Positions 1 through 8,183 of a stretch of 64,000 nucleotides of DNA are shown here, piece after piece (the first letter of the stretch is position 1; each line of letters opens with the position of its first letter). Position numbers and translations under genes: made by a program. Location of the stretch: the NCBI GenBank assembly GCA_022709695.1, contig JAKLII010000003.1, forward strand, positions 16,124-80,123, in the 5' to 3' direction. The notes under the pieces were generated by a model. It saw nothing but the letters and a program-made list of their open reading frames with translations, did no database searches and was not told the DNA's origin. The DNA comes from Bacteroidota bacterium (GTDB lineage: Bacteria; Bacteroidota; Bacteroidia; Bacteroidales; SKPS01).

Positions 1-1103
1 TGCTGGCGGAACAACAAACAACCCGGTTACTCTCTTCGGCAGTGGAATCCAGCGATAGTACCATTGTAATTACCAACCCCAGCGGCATTATTAAATATGT
101 AAATCCGGCATTTACAAAAATTTCTGGATACCTGCCGATGGAAGCCATTGGAAAAAACCCTTCTGTACTCCGAAGCGGCACACATGACGATGCCTTCTAC
201 CAAAATTTGTGGATTACCATCCTGGCCGGAAATACCTGGAAAGGTGAATTTCATAACAGGAAGAAAAATGGTGATTTGTATTGGGAGTACGCCGTTATTA
301 CCCCGGTGGTTGACAAAGAAACCAGAAAGATCACCCACTTTATTGCCGTTAAGGACGATATCACCGAAAAGAAGGACTTCATCGACCGGCTGGCCCTTTC
401 TGAGAAACTTCTTCGTGAGGCCAACCAGGTAAAAGATCAATTCTTTCTGATCCTGAGTCATGATCTGATGAACCCCTTTAATGCACTACTGGGTTTCAGC
501 CAGATCCTGATCGAAAACCTGCATCAAAAACGGATGGAGACTGAAGTTGAATATGCTACCATTATTCACGACTCGGCATCAAAAATCATGGGAATGCTGC
601 AAAATCTGCTGGTGTGGTCAGGAGGAAACAGCGGCAACTTCCCCTTTTCTCCTTCAAGGGTTTCCATTCCGGGACTTCTTGCAGATTCCGTGGCTATCAT
701 TATTCCGGCAGCTCAGAAGAGAAAGGTGGAGGTAAAAATTATAAATCCCGTTATTCAGGAGGCAAATATTGATCTCGATCTGGTTTCAGTGATTCTGAGA
801 AATCTTATGTGGAATGCACTCCATTTTTCATCAGAAGGGCAAGAGATTTCAGTGCATGCAACCCTAGAGAACCACCATTTGATGATAAAAGTGCACAGCG
901 GCGGCCCTTTATTTACCCCGGAGCAGCTGTCGGATTTATTTTTGCTTCCTGCCCTGAGGAAAAACAAAGATTTTCATCTGATCGGAAAATCAGGATTTGG
1001 GTTGTTCATCAGCAAGGAACTGGCCGAAATCCATAAATGGCAGATTTTCGCCGAATCCATCCCAAACCAGGGAAATATCTTCGGAATCTCCATCCCGCAA
1101 TGA
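1..1103 (+). CDS. PAS-domain sensor histidine kinase, 3' part
   Basis: The reading frame is open to the left window edge, so the true start is outside; a GTG at 42 lies inside the PAS domain and is not the start. A PAS fold (TIVITNPSGIIKYVNPAF, then a PAC-like end near base 370) is followed by a phosphoacceptor helix with the H-box SHDLMNPFNALLGF (about base 460) and a HATPase domain ending GKSGFGLFISKELAEIH. The N-box reads RNLMWNA. The G1 box, normally DxGxG, reads HSGGP, so the adenine-contacting Asp is missing. No transmembrane segment lies in the visible part. The stimulus is unknown and no response regulator is adjacent. Confidence 0.88.
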   Translation, partial: LAEQQTTRLLSSAVESSDSTIVITNPSGIIKYVNPAFTKISGYLPMEAIGKNPSVLRSGTHDDAFYQNLWITILAGNTWKGEFHNRKKNGDLYWEYAVITPVVDKETRKITHFIAVKDDITEKKDFIDRLALSEKLLREANQVKDQFFLILSHDLMNPFNALLGFSQILIENLHQKRMETEVEYATIIHDSASKIMGMLQNLLVWSGGNSGNFPFSPSRVSIPGLLADSVAIIIPAAQKRKVEVKIINPVIQEANIDLDLVSVILRNLMWNALHFSSEGQEISVHATLENHHLMIKVHSGGPLFTPEQLSDLFLLPALRKNKDFHLIGKSGFGLFISKELAEIHKWQIFAESIPNQGNIFGISIPQ

Positions 1104-1188
1104 ACTGCACCCGCAATATTTAAATGATTTTGTGTTGCTACTTTGTTACTGTTGCAAAACCCTCAAAACACTGAATCTCCACTGGCAA

Positions 1189-1219
1189 CTGTCCCCTGTC
1201 CCCTCTGCACTGTCCCCTT
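1189..1219. repeat. CTGTCCCC-type intergenic repeat
   Basis: A run of CTGTCCCC/TGTCCCCT units with a central CTGCACTG lies between the kinase stop and the 3' end of the tRNA gene. Its core differs by one or two bases from the repeat at 52090-52110, and the reverse complement of that core occurs at 51675-51708. The rest of 1104-1224 holds no gene. Confidence 0.6.
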
Positions 1220-1224
1220 CCTCG

Positions 1225-1296
1225 TAGCTCCACCAGGAATCGAACCTGGATCTATGGTTTAGGAAACCACCATTCTATCCGTTGAACTATGGAGCC
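1225..1296 (-). tRNA. tRNA-Arg (anticodon CCT)
   Basis: On the minus strand a full cloverleaf can be drawn. The acceptor stem is GGCTCCA/TGGAGCT with a G1-U72 wobble and discriminator A. The D arm is GTTCAACGGATAGAAT, the anticodon loop TTCCTAA places CCT at 34-36, and the T arm contains GGTTCGATTCC. CCA is not encoded. The tRNA reads AGG codons. Confidence 0.95.
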
Positions 1297-1310
1297 TTTC
1301 AACAGGGCTG

Positions 1311-1341
1311 CAAAGATAGTGTATTCCCCCAAAATCTGCAA
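1311..1341 (-). promoter_or_regulatory. Promoter of tRNA-Arg
   Basis: On the minus strand TTG is followed after 20 bases by TATCTTTG (1318-1311), matching the Bacteroidota TTTG-N19-21-TAnnTTTG pattern. The tRNA 5' end is 14 bases downstream of the box. Confidence 0.6.
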
Positions 1342-1528
1342 CAGTCCGGCCGGTGGGTACCTGATGCCCCGGCTCTATGAAAAAAAATCCGGCAGGGGGG
1401 GTAACCTTCTGTCATCTTTGGGTATATAGGAAAGTGCTGTTAAAAAGGCACGATTTGTTCAATAAGATTCTGAAAACAGGAATCTGTCGGGACGTACATG
1501 TTCCTGCGGAACCAGAGCCGGGTTTGCA

Positions 1529-1536
1529 TAACTTTG
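1529..1536 (+). promoter_or_regulatory. -7 box (TAACTTTG) upstream of hemW
   Basis: TAACTTTG matches TAnnTTTG; no clear -33 element was found. Transcription from here would begin near 1543, inside the long upstream extension of the hemW frame, which supports the downstream start codon at 1584. Confidence 0.45.
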
Positions 1537-1583
1537 CAGAACCGGCTTTCCGCTTTTATGGCAACAGCAACAGCCTTCCCCTA

Positions 1584-2729
1584 ATGATCAACCCGATGGC
1601 AGGTATCTATATCCATATCCCCTTCTGCCACACCAAATGCAACTATTGCAACTTCTTTTCCGTGGTCTCTTCAAAATTTATCGCACCGGTATATAAAGCC
1701 ATCCTTGAAGAAATCGCAATTACCCACGAATATCTGAATGGCCGGCAGGTGCAGTCGGTTTATTTCGGCGGCGGTACCCCTTCCCTGCTGCCCCCGGCGT
1801 ATGTCCGGAACATACTTGATGCCATCGCCCGGTACCATTCTCTGGATCATACTTCTGAAATCACCCTTGAAGCAAACCCCGACGACCTCACCCCCGAAAA
1901 CCTGAAAGCATGGATCGATGGCGGCATCAACCGCATCAGCCTGGGAATCCAGTCGTTTGAACCTGCTGATCTGGCATACCTCGATCGGCGCCACGACCGT
2001 GCTTCTGCCCTGAAAAGCCTCAACTTGCTGGCCCACGCACCCCTGAACTCATGGACCGTGGACCTCATTTTCAACATCCCCGGGCAGTCAACTGAGATGC
2101 TTGAAAAAAACCTGCAGATATGCATTGAGGCCGGAGTGCCTCACATCTCATGCTATGCACTCACGGTAGAAGAAAAAACCCTTCTTCATCAGCAGATCAG
2201 AAAAAAAAACAAACCCTCTCCTCAGGAAGATGCTTTCAGAGAGCATTTTTCGCTGGTAATACGTAAACTTACAGAACACGGGTACCTGCATTACGAAACC
2301 AGCAATTTCGCCCTGCCGGGCCATACAGCGGTTCATAACAGCGGATACTGGTTTCAGCAACCCTATCTCGGTTTGGGCCCTTCGGCTCACTCCTACAACG
2401 GGGTTTCAAGGAGATGGAACCCTGCCGGCATCCAAAAATACCTGGCCGGAATATCCGCTCAAAAACCCTGGGAAGAGGAGGAGCTCCTTACCCCTGAGAT
2501 CCGTTTTAACGAATTCATCATGACCCGTATCAGGACAAACCGGGGCATCGCACTGGATGAAACGGAAAAAATGGCTGGTCCTGAACAAAGAATTGCCCTG
2601 CTGGAGCGGGCATCCCGCTGGCTTGCATCGGGCCACCTGCGACTTGAATGCAATCATCTGATACTGACACTGGAAGGAATGTACCTTTCAGATCTGATTT
2701 CCACTTCGCTCTTTGTGGAAACGGCCTGA
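1584..2729 (+). CDS. hemW: Radical SAM heme chaperone HemW
   Basis: HemW carries heme to acceptor proteins and was formerly called oxygen-independent coproporphyrinogen oxidase-like. The protein opens IYIHIPFCHTKCNYCNFF, giving the radical SAM CX3CX2C cluster at about residues 15, 19 and 22 followed by the HemW-type C-x-F. YFGGGTPSLL and HNSGYW...YLGLGPSAHSYNG are further family motifs. The frame is open from 1377, but the extra 69 residues resemble nothing and a -7 box lies inside them, so I start at ATG 1584 (ATG 1596 is equally possible). It stands alone downstream of the tRNA. Confidence 0.9.
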   Translation: MINPMAGIYIHIPFCHTKCNYCNFFSVVSSKFIAPVYKAILEEIAITHEYLNGRQVQSVYFGGGTPSLLPPAYVRNILDAIARYHSLDHTSEITLEANPDDLTPENLKAWIDGGINRISLGIQSFEPADLAYLDRRHDRASALKSLNLLAHAPLNSWTVDLIFNIPGQSTEMLEKNLQICIEAGVPHISCYALTVEEKTLLHQQIRKKNKPSPQEDAFREHFSLVIRKLTEHGYLHYETSNFALPGHTAVHNSGYWFQQPYLGLGPSAHSYNGVSRRWNPAGIQKYLAGISAQKPWEEEELLTPEIRFNEFIMTRIRTNRGIALDETEKMAGPEQRIALLERASRWLASGHLRLECNHLILTLEGMYLSDLISTSLFVETA

Positions 2730-2785
2730 TGGAACACCAGTACCAGTCAGGGCAATTGCCGGTAGGAAATTATTGAATAAGTAGC

Positions 2786-2793
2786 TACATTTG
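2786..2793 (+). promoter_or_regulatory. -7 box (TACATTTG) of the GH3 operon
   Basis: TACATTTG matches TAnnTTTG and ends 22 bases before the GH3 start codon. The nearest TTG upstream is 27 bases away, longer than ideal. Confidence 0.5.
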
Positions 2794-2815
2794 TCAGCTG
2801 TAAAATCAGGAAATT

Positions 2816-4357
2816 ATGCCATTACTGGGTTCGATCATCAAAACCGCCATTGAGATTAAAAGCAATAAACCCCTTGAGATCATCAGGAGGAAAGAAGGGG
2901 ATCCCTACCGGATGCAGAAAAATACCCTGCAGAAACTCCTGAAAAGGAGTATGAATACGGCCATCGGAGACCATTACAACTTTGGCAAAATCCTCGACAG
3001 CCCCGATCCGGTAAAAGCCTTCAGGGAAACCGTTCCTGTACACGATTACAACGCCATCTTCAGCCGGTGGTGGTACCGCCAGCTCAACGGGGAAGCCTTC
3101 GTGAGCTGGCCTGGAAGGGTAAAATACTACGCCCTTAGTTCAGGCACCTCCGAGGCAAGTTCGAAATATATCCCGGTTACCCCCGACATGATCAAAGCCA
3201 TGCGCCGTACCAGCGTAAGGCAGCTGGTTTCACTCTCCAATTTCAACCTGCCCACCAACTTTTTCGAAAAAGGGATCCTGATGCTCGGAGGTTCTACCCA
3301 TTTGCAGTACAACGGCACCTATTACGAAGGGGACCTTTCCGGCATCAACACTGCCCGTATCCCGTTCTGGTTTCAGCATTTCTATAAACCGGGAAAACGG
3401 ATCTCACGTGAACGCGACTGGAACACCAAGCTGAATGAAATCGTGAAAAAAGCTCCTGAATGGGATATCGGAGCTATTGTGGGGGTTCCGGCATGGTTCC
3501 AGATCCTGCTGGAGATGATCATCAAAAAATACAACCTCACCAATATCCACGACATCTGGCCAAACCTTACCGTCTTCTGTCATGGTGGGGTCGCCTTTGG
3601 CCCCTACAGGAGCGGGTTCGAGACGCTTTTAGCCAGGCCCCTTACCTATATAGAAACCTACCTCGCTTCCGAAGGGTTTATTGCCTACCAGGATGTACCC
3701 GGCAGCCCCGGAATGCGCCTGGTGCTCGATAACGGTCTTTTCTTCGAATTTGTTCCTTTCAACTCCGATAACTTCGACGAAGACAATAACCTCGTGCAGA
3801 ATCCGGTAGCCCTTACTATCGATCAGGTGGAGGAAGGACGGGAATATGCCCTGTTACTCTCTTCTGTTTCAGGTGCATGGAGATATCTGATCGGGGATAC
3901 CATACGCTTTACCGACATCAGCCGGCAGGAAATCATCATTACCGGACGCACACGCCACTTCCTGAATCTTTGTGGTGAACATATGTCGCAGGAAAATATG
4001 AACCGGGCTATCGAAATGCTTGACGGCCAGGAGCAGGTGCACGTGCGTGAATTTACCGTGGCAGGCATAAAACATGGCAGCATGTTCGCCCACAAATGGT
4101 ACCTCGGAACCGATGATAACCTCTCCCCGGAGGTGGCCTCACGTCGTATCGACGAAAACCTGAAGATCCTGAACGATGATTACCGGGTAGAGAGAATCGC
4201 TGCCATCCGGGAAGTGCAGGCAGAGGTGCTTCCTATCCGTGCTTTTTACGAATGGATGGAAAAACACGGAAAAATAGGGGCACAACGCAAGTTCCCAAGG
4301 GTCATGAAAAATCAGCTTCTCGAAGAATGGGAAGCCCATATCGCCCAATACAGGTAA
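2816..4357 (+). CDS. GH3 family acyl-adenylating enzyme
   Basis: This 513-residue protein belongs to the GH3 family, named after plant auxin-conjugating amido synthetases of the ANL (adenylating) superfamily. Visible landmarks are the phosphate-binding loop YALSSGTSEASSKYIPVT (about residues 104-121), GGVAFGPYRSGFE, the TYLASEGFIAYQ segment, and the late GDTIRFTDI with the ITGRTRHFLNLCGEHMS motif. The plant enzymes join carboxylic acids to amino acids; the bacterial substrate is unknown. It is the first gene of a compact run with a LysE-type exporter 12 bp downstream. Confidence 0.85.
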   Translation: MPLLGSIIKTAIEIKSNKPLEIIRRKEGDPYRMQKNTLQKLLKRSMNTAIGDHYNFGKILDSPDPVKAFRETVPVHDYNAIFSRWWYRQLNGEAFVSWPGRVKYYALSSGTSEASSKYIPVTPDMIKAMRRTSVRQLVSLSNFNLPTNFFEKGILMLGGSTHLQYNGTYYEGDLSGINTARIPFWFQHFYKPGKRISRERDWNTKLNEIVKKAPEWDIGAIVGVPAWFQILLEMIIKKYNLTNIHDIWPNLTVFCHGGVAFGPYRSGFETLLARPLTYIETYLASEGFIAYQDVPGSPGMRLVLDNGLFFEFVPFNSDNFDEDNNLVQNPVALTIDQVEEGREYALLLSSVSGAWRYLIGDTIRFTDISRQEIIITGRTRHFLNLCGEHMSQENMNRAIEMLDGQEQVHVREFTVAGIKHGSMFAHKWYLGTDDNLSPEVASRRIDENLKILNDDYRVERIAAIREVQAEVLPIRAFYEWMEKHGKIGAQRKFPRVMKNQLLEEWEAHIAQYR

Positions 4358-4369
4358 CAACTCCTCACT

Positions 4370-5026
4370 ATGTGGATCCATGTGTTCTTGCAGGGAATCG
4401 TTCTTGGGCTGATCATCTCAGTTACCATCGGCCCTGCTTTTTTTGCCATCATACAAACCGGCATCAGCCGTGGATTCCGCTCAGGTATGCTCCTGGCGCT
4501 GGGCATCATCTTCAGCGACCTTACCCTTATCATCCTTTGCTACCTGGGGGCCTCTGCCCTTTTCGAAAACAATCTCGACAGTATCTACAACCTCTACCTC
4601 GGTATCGGAGGGGGTGCCCTGCTCATCGGCTTCGGCGCTATCTCCTTCACCCGCAAACCTGAAGCCTTCAAGCGGCGAAGCCCAAAATATGCTACCCAGG
4701 TGAAAACCCCAAAGAGAATCACCTATATCCTCAAAGGGTATTTCATGAACATCGCCAACCCCTTTCTGATCCTTTTCTGGCTTGCTGCCATGAGCTGGGT
4801 GAAGACCAATGCCCCTGAAGGTCACCTCCTTAAATATACCATCACATTCTTTTCAGGTACCCTTTCAGTGGTATTTCTGATGGATCTGCTCAAGTGTTTT
4901 GTCGGTAATAAAATCAAAAGATACCTCACCATCAGGCTGCTCTTCTGGATCAACAAAATCGTGGGGATTGCACTGGCCGCCTTTGGGGTGGCACTGATCC
5001 TCAAATCTGTCTGGAACTTCCTGTAA
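4370..5026 (+). CDS. LysE family amino-acid exporter
   Basis: A 218-residue, six-helix membrane protein of the LysE/RhtB type. The first helix carries the characteristic GLIISVTIGPAFFAIIQTGISRG, and a charged cytoplasmic loop (SFTRKPEAFKRRSPKY) divides it into two halves. Family members export amino acids or their derivatives. It starts 12 bp after the GH3 gene, so the two are probably cotranscribed. The substrate cannot be read from sequence. Confidence 0.85.
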   Translation: MWIHVFLQGIVLGLIISVTIGPAFFAIIQTGISRGFRSGMLLALGIIFSDLTLIILCYLGASALFENNLDSIYNLYLGIGGGALLIGFGAISFTRKPEAFKRRSPKYATQVKTPKRITYILKGYFMNIANPFLILFWLAAMSWVKTNAPEGHLLKYTITFFSGTLSVVFLMDLLKCFVGNKIKRYLTIRLLFWINKIVGIALAAFGVALILKSVWNFL

Positions 5027-5048
5027 CAAAACGCATATTGCTACCCCT

Positions 5049-5501
5049 TTGACACAACCCAAAAAACCCCGGAAAGAATTCCTTAAGCTCCCCTCCTACC
5101 CCGGAGGGAAAAAGGCTTTCGACCTGTTCGTCAAGGAAAACCTCAGGTATCCCGAAGAAGCCCTGCAAAATCGCATTGAAGGGGATGTGTATGTTACTTA
5201 TGAAGTCAATGATAATGGAGAAGTGCTCAATCCGTTGGTAAGGCATGGCCTTGGTTTCGGTTGCGACCAGGAAGCTTTGAGGCTCATCTCCCTGTTGCAT
5301 TTTGCCAAAACCTCGAACCGGGGCGTGCGGGTGAAAAGCCGTTTCAATACGCGCATCCCGTTCCGGATTCCCAAACAACCTGCTGCACAGGTACAGCTCA
5401 ACTACTCGGTAACCCCGGCAACACCTCCACAAACACCGAAAACAGAAGAGAAAAGTAAAGGGGGTTATACCTGGCAGATTCCCATCACCCCCGACCAGTA
5501 A
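5049..5501 (+). CDS. TonB C-terminal domain protein without membrane anchor
   Basis: The 150-residue protein is essentially one TonB C-terminal domain: YPGGKKAFDLFVKENLRYPEEA, then IEGDVYVTYEVNDNGEVLNPLVRHGLGFGCDQEAL. A Pro/Gln/Thr tail follows. TonB proteins normally have an N-terminal helix and a proline-rich arm; neither is present. No ATG lies upstream in frame before the previous stop, so I take TTG 5049, 22 bp after the LysE gene. It may bind a partner in the periplasm or cytoplasm rather than transduce energy. Confidence 0.72.
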   Translation: MTQPKKPRKEFLKLPSYPGGKKAFDLFVKENLRYPEEALQNRIEGDVYVTYEVNDNGEVLNPLVRHGLGFGCDQEALRLISLLHFAKTSNRGVRVKSRFNTRIPFRIPKQPAAQVQLNYSVTPATPPQTPKTEEKSKGGYTWQIPITPDQ

Positions 5502-5506
5502 GAATC

Positions 5507-6184
5507 ATGGGAAGGAGAAAACCACAGTACGGGCGTACCCTGTTCATTCTGCTGCTCCTGGCAACGGCCTCCTACTCCCTGTGGAGGTTTGTTTGGCTCC
5601 CCCTGCAGGCTCCTCCGGTAAATGATTACGGCAACCCCGATGTATACCTGCGGGTAAAGGAATACTACGGTGATGAGGTGCAGCTGTACGCCCGCGAAAT
5701 GAACCTGCCCCCTTCCTATTTTATGGCGCTGATCATCCTCGAGTCATCAGGGAGGAAAATCATCCCTCCCCGGTTCGAACCCCATGTGTACGAACGCCTG
5801 AAAGAAGTTCAGAGAGGAAAACGCTCCTCCTATGAACATGTCGAACCCCGGCACCTGGCCGACGCTACGGATGATGCCCTGAAAAACCTCGCCTCCTCCT
5901 GGGGGCCATTTCAGGTGATGGGATATAAATGCCTTCTGCTGGGCATCAGGGTGCGCGACATCAGGGGCAAGGATGCCGTTTACTGGGGCATGAAGTGGAT
6001 TGATCTAACCTACGGGAAAGAATTGCGTGCCGGAAAATACAAGGATGCCTTCCATATCCACAATACCGGCAAGAGGTTTCCCCTCCTCGGAAAACCTTCC
6101 ACCCATGATCCTGCTTATGTATTCAGAGGTATCAGCTTTATGAAAACCTTTGAGTCCGATTCACTCTACCGCTATAAACCCTGA
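5507..6184 (+). CDS. N-acetylmuramidase-like peptidoglycan hydrolase
   Basis: A 225-residue protein with an N-terminal membrane segment (about residues 11-30) and a lysozyme-like domain. LIILESSGRK holds the likely catalytic Glu. RFEPHVYERL and SSWGPFQVMGYKC match the N-acetylmuramidase (DUF3380) family, in which phage endolysins cut the MurNAc-GlcNAc bond. The anchor would hold it on the periplasmic face of the inner membrane. It follows the TonB-C gene by 5 bp and closes the run that starts at 2816. Confidence 0.75.
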   Translation: MGRRKPQYGRTLFILLLLATASYSLWRFVWLPLQAPPVNDYGNPDVYLRVKEYYGDEVQLYAREMNLPPSYFMALIILESSGRKIIPPRFEPHVYERLKEVQRGKRSSYEHVEPRHLADATDDALKNLASSWGPFQVMGYKCLLLGIRVRDIRGKDAVYWGMKWIDLTYGKELRAGKYKDAFHIHNTGKRFPLLGKPSTHDPAYVFRGISFMKTFESDSLYRYKP

Positions 6185-6243
6185 TCCATATCGGGATTGT
6201 CCGGTGGAATCCTTCTATTCATGCTTTCAGACATACCCCTTCT

Positions 6244-6678
6244 TCAGGCTGCTTCATCCCTGCTTCCCATCCTGCGGTCGAAATGTATATGGATCGAACC
6301 AACCGAAGGAATCGGCATCTCCCGCTCCAGATAATCAAGCAACAAGGTGTATCTGGTCTTTTCAGGGGTCTCTTCCGGAAACTCAGGAATCAGGTTCCAC
6401 GCTACCCAAAGCTCGGTTAGCGCCCTTACAAGCCTCTTCAATTCCGGGTCCGTCAGCACATCCGGATGGGGCAGGGTAAGATGCCTGAGTCCGAATTGGT
6501 TCACCAGCTTGTCAGGCTTTCTGTAAAACGGGCTGAAAACACAATAGGGAGTTGTATAACCATCGGTGTGACCGTCGGTCAGCGGAATCCGTGATGATCC
6601 GTCGGCCCTTTCCCTGCAGGGCGAATTCCATGCCCTTACCGAAATCTCCTTGATTAACTCCTGAAATGTGGTGATCAT
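6244..6678 (-). CDS. Conserved-looking protein of unknown function
   Basis: A 144-residue soluble protein that I do not recognise. It has no signal peptide and no membrane segment. The C-terminal half (LKRLVRALTELWVAWNLIPEFP) looks helical, and the end carries a HIHFDRR stretch. The gene is convergent with the muramidase gene and lies 59 bp downstream of the DUF4197 gene on the same strand. Its start codon lies in a hairpin (see 6676-6699). Confidence 0.65.
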   Translation of the reverse strand: MITTFQELIKEISVRAWNSPCRERADGSSRIPLTDGHTDGYTTPYCVFSPFYRKPDKLVNQFGLRHLTLPHPDVLTDPELKRLVRALTELWVAWNLIPEFPEETPEKTRYTLLLDYLEREMPIPSVGSIHIHFDRRMGSRDEAA

Positions 6679-6699
6679 AGCAGCTCTTTTTTCTGCTAT
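6676..6699 (-). promoter_or_regulatory. Hairpin enclosing the start codon of the 6244-6678 gene
   Basis: In the mRNA ATAGCAG and CTGCTAT pair across a 9-base loop that holds AAAAAAGAG, a plausible purine-rich ribosome site. The AT of the ATG start lies in the 3' arm of the stem, so folding would compete with translation initiation. Confidence 0.4.
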
Positions 6700-6737
6700 A
6701 GTTGATTGAAAACCAAAAAAAGGAGAAAACGGAGAAA

Positions 6738-7469
6738 TTATTTTTTGTCCAGCTCCCCAAAAACCCGCTTCAGAATATCATTGACTCTGGCCTGCGGGTT
6801 CTCCCTGATCTTCTGCTCTTCTTCACCAATGCGGGTAAACAGGGCTGCAATGGACTTGTCGGTGATGTATTTCGGCAGGTCAGTAGTAACCGGTGATACA
6901 CCCGGCACTTTGTTATATGCCTTGGTCATCTCGGCCCATGCCTGGGTTACTTTGATCTTGTTGTCGAGTACATTTTTCACTTTAGGCTGGAATGCACTGA
7001 AAAGCTGAGTGGTGGTTTTTGTTCTGAAATACTGTGTAGCTGCCTGCTTGTCGCCAAACAGGATATTTCTGGCATCCATGATCGTCATGGAAGTAATGGC
7101 CCCTACAAAAATGGGGGTAGCCTCTTTCACCGCCTCTTCTGCTCCGCGGTTCATCTTCTCAATAAAATCATCCACCAGTTTGTTCATCCCCAACTGACGC
7201 AGGGTGTTTTCAATCTTCTTCACCTCCGGCGGAAATAATATCTTAAAACGGTTATTGCCGAAAAATCCATCCTTGATACCCAGGGTATTTACAGCATTGC
7301 CGGTGCCTACCTTCAGTGCTTCCTTGAGGCCGGAAATTATCTGGGTATCCGTCAATACACCGCTCTGAGCTGTTTGCTTGGCCGCCTGACTAAGCCCGTA
7401 CTGCAGTACATCACAGGAAGCCAGTGCCGTTAGCAGTAATACAAACACATACAATCGAATGTTTTTCAT
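6738..7469 (-). CDS. DUF4197 lipoprotein
   Basis: A 243-residue lipoprotein: MKNIRLYVFVLLLTALASC ends in a lipobox with the lipidated Cys at residue 19. The body is helical, with FGDKQAATQYFRTKTTTQLFSAFQPKV and YITDKSIAALFTRIGEEEQKIRENP typical of DUF4197 proteins, whose function is unknown. I use the ATG at 7469 because the signal peptide starts there and a good promoter ends 23 bp upstream; the frame extends further to 7547. It diverges from frr. Confidence 0.82.
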   Translation of the reverse strand: MKNIRLYVFVLLLTALASCDVLQYGLSQAAKQTAQSGVLTDTQIISGLKEALKVGTGNAVNTLGIKDGFFGNNRFKILFPPEVKKIENTLRQLGMNKLVDDFIEKMNRGAEEAVKEATPIFVGAITSMTIMDARNILFGDKQAATQYFRTKTTTQLFSAFQPKVKNVLDNKIKVTQAWAEMTKAYNKVPGVSPVTTDLPKYITDKSIAALFTRIGEEEQKIRENPQARVNDILKRVFGELDKK

Positions 7470-7492
7470 GGCATGGAGTTTTTGCTTTGTTA

Positions 7493-7525
7493 CAAATATA
7501 AACCTTTTTTGGAGGTTGCGGCCAA
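7493..7525 (-). promoter_or_regulatory. Promoter of the DUF4197 gene
   Basis: On the minus strand GTTG is followed after about 22 bases by TATATTTG (7500-7493), a good TAnnTTTG -7 box. Confidence 0.55.
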
Positions 7526-7551
7526 CGAAAAACCATACCAGCAACATCCGT

Positions 7552-7584
7552 TTTGGCAGATGCGAAAAAAAATTTCTATGTTTG
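7552..7584 (+). promoter_or_regulatory. Promoter of frr
   Basis: TTTG (7552-7555), a 21-base spacer and TATGTTTG (7577-7584) match the Bacteroidota housekeeping promoter exactly. The start codon of frr is 28 bases downstream. Confidence 0.7.
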
Positions 7585-7611
7585 TGGTGCGAATTTAAGC
7601 CCCCTCAACAA

Positions 7612-8175
7612 ATGACACCCGAAACCGCTGATGTATTCAACAGAGCCAGGAGTGGGATGCTCCAGGCCATCGAGCACCTCGACAAGGAGTTCCACAAGAT
7701 CAGAGCCGGCAAAGCGCATCCGCAGATGCTCGACAGTGTAAAAGTGGAGAGCTATGGCACTCTGATGCCCATTCATCAGGTAGCCAGCATCAATACTCCC
7801 GATGCCCGTACCATCCTGGTACAGCCCTGGGATAAAAACCTGATCCATCCGATCGAAAAAGCCATTATGGCGGCAAATCTGGGCTTCAACCCCCAGAACG
7901 ATGGCATCACAATCCGGATTCTGGTACCTGAACTCACAGGTGAACGGAGGAAAGACCTGGTTAAACAGGCCAAAAATGAGATGGAAACGGCAAAAATCTC
8001 GGTAAGAAATGCCCGCCGCATTGCCATTGAAGAGGGCAAAAAGCTTGAAAAAGAAGGTATTCCGGAGGATGCCAGTAAAAAACTCAGTGCTGATGTGCAA
8101 AGGCTCCACGATGAGTTTATCAAAAAAACCGATGATCTCTTTACCGCCAAGGAGAAAGAGATCATGACCGTATAG
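7612..8175 (+). CDS. frr: Ribosome recycling factor
   Basis: This 187-residue protein splits post-termination ribosomes together with EF-G. The length is normal for the family. Landmarks are the N-terminal helix LDKEFHKIRAGKAHPQMLD, the domain II strand VESYGTLMPIHQVASINTPDARTILVQPWD, and the helical return PELTGERRKDLVKQAKNEMETAKISVRNARR. The frame opens at 7459, but family alignment and the promoter at 7552-7584 fix ATG 7612. pyrH, its usual neighbour, is absent; it ends 8 bp from the convergent radical SAM gene. Confidence 0.96.
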   Translation: MTPETADVFNRARSGMLQAIEHLDKEFHKIRAGKAHPQMLDSVKVESYGTLMPIHQVASINTPDARTILVQPWDKNLIHPIEKAIMAANLGFNPQNDGITIRILVPELTGERRKDLVKQAKNEMETAKISVRNARRIAIEEGKKLEKEGIPEDASKKLSADVQRLHDEFIKKTDDLFTAKEKEIMTV

Positions 8176-8183
8176 CGGATCCA

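Noticed and set aside
1377..1583. Longer N terminus for HemW
   Set aside because: The extra 69 residues do not match the family, and a -7 box lies within them.
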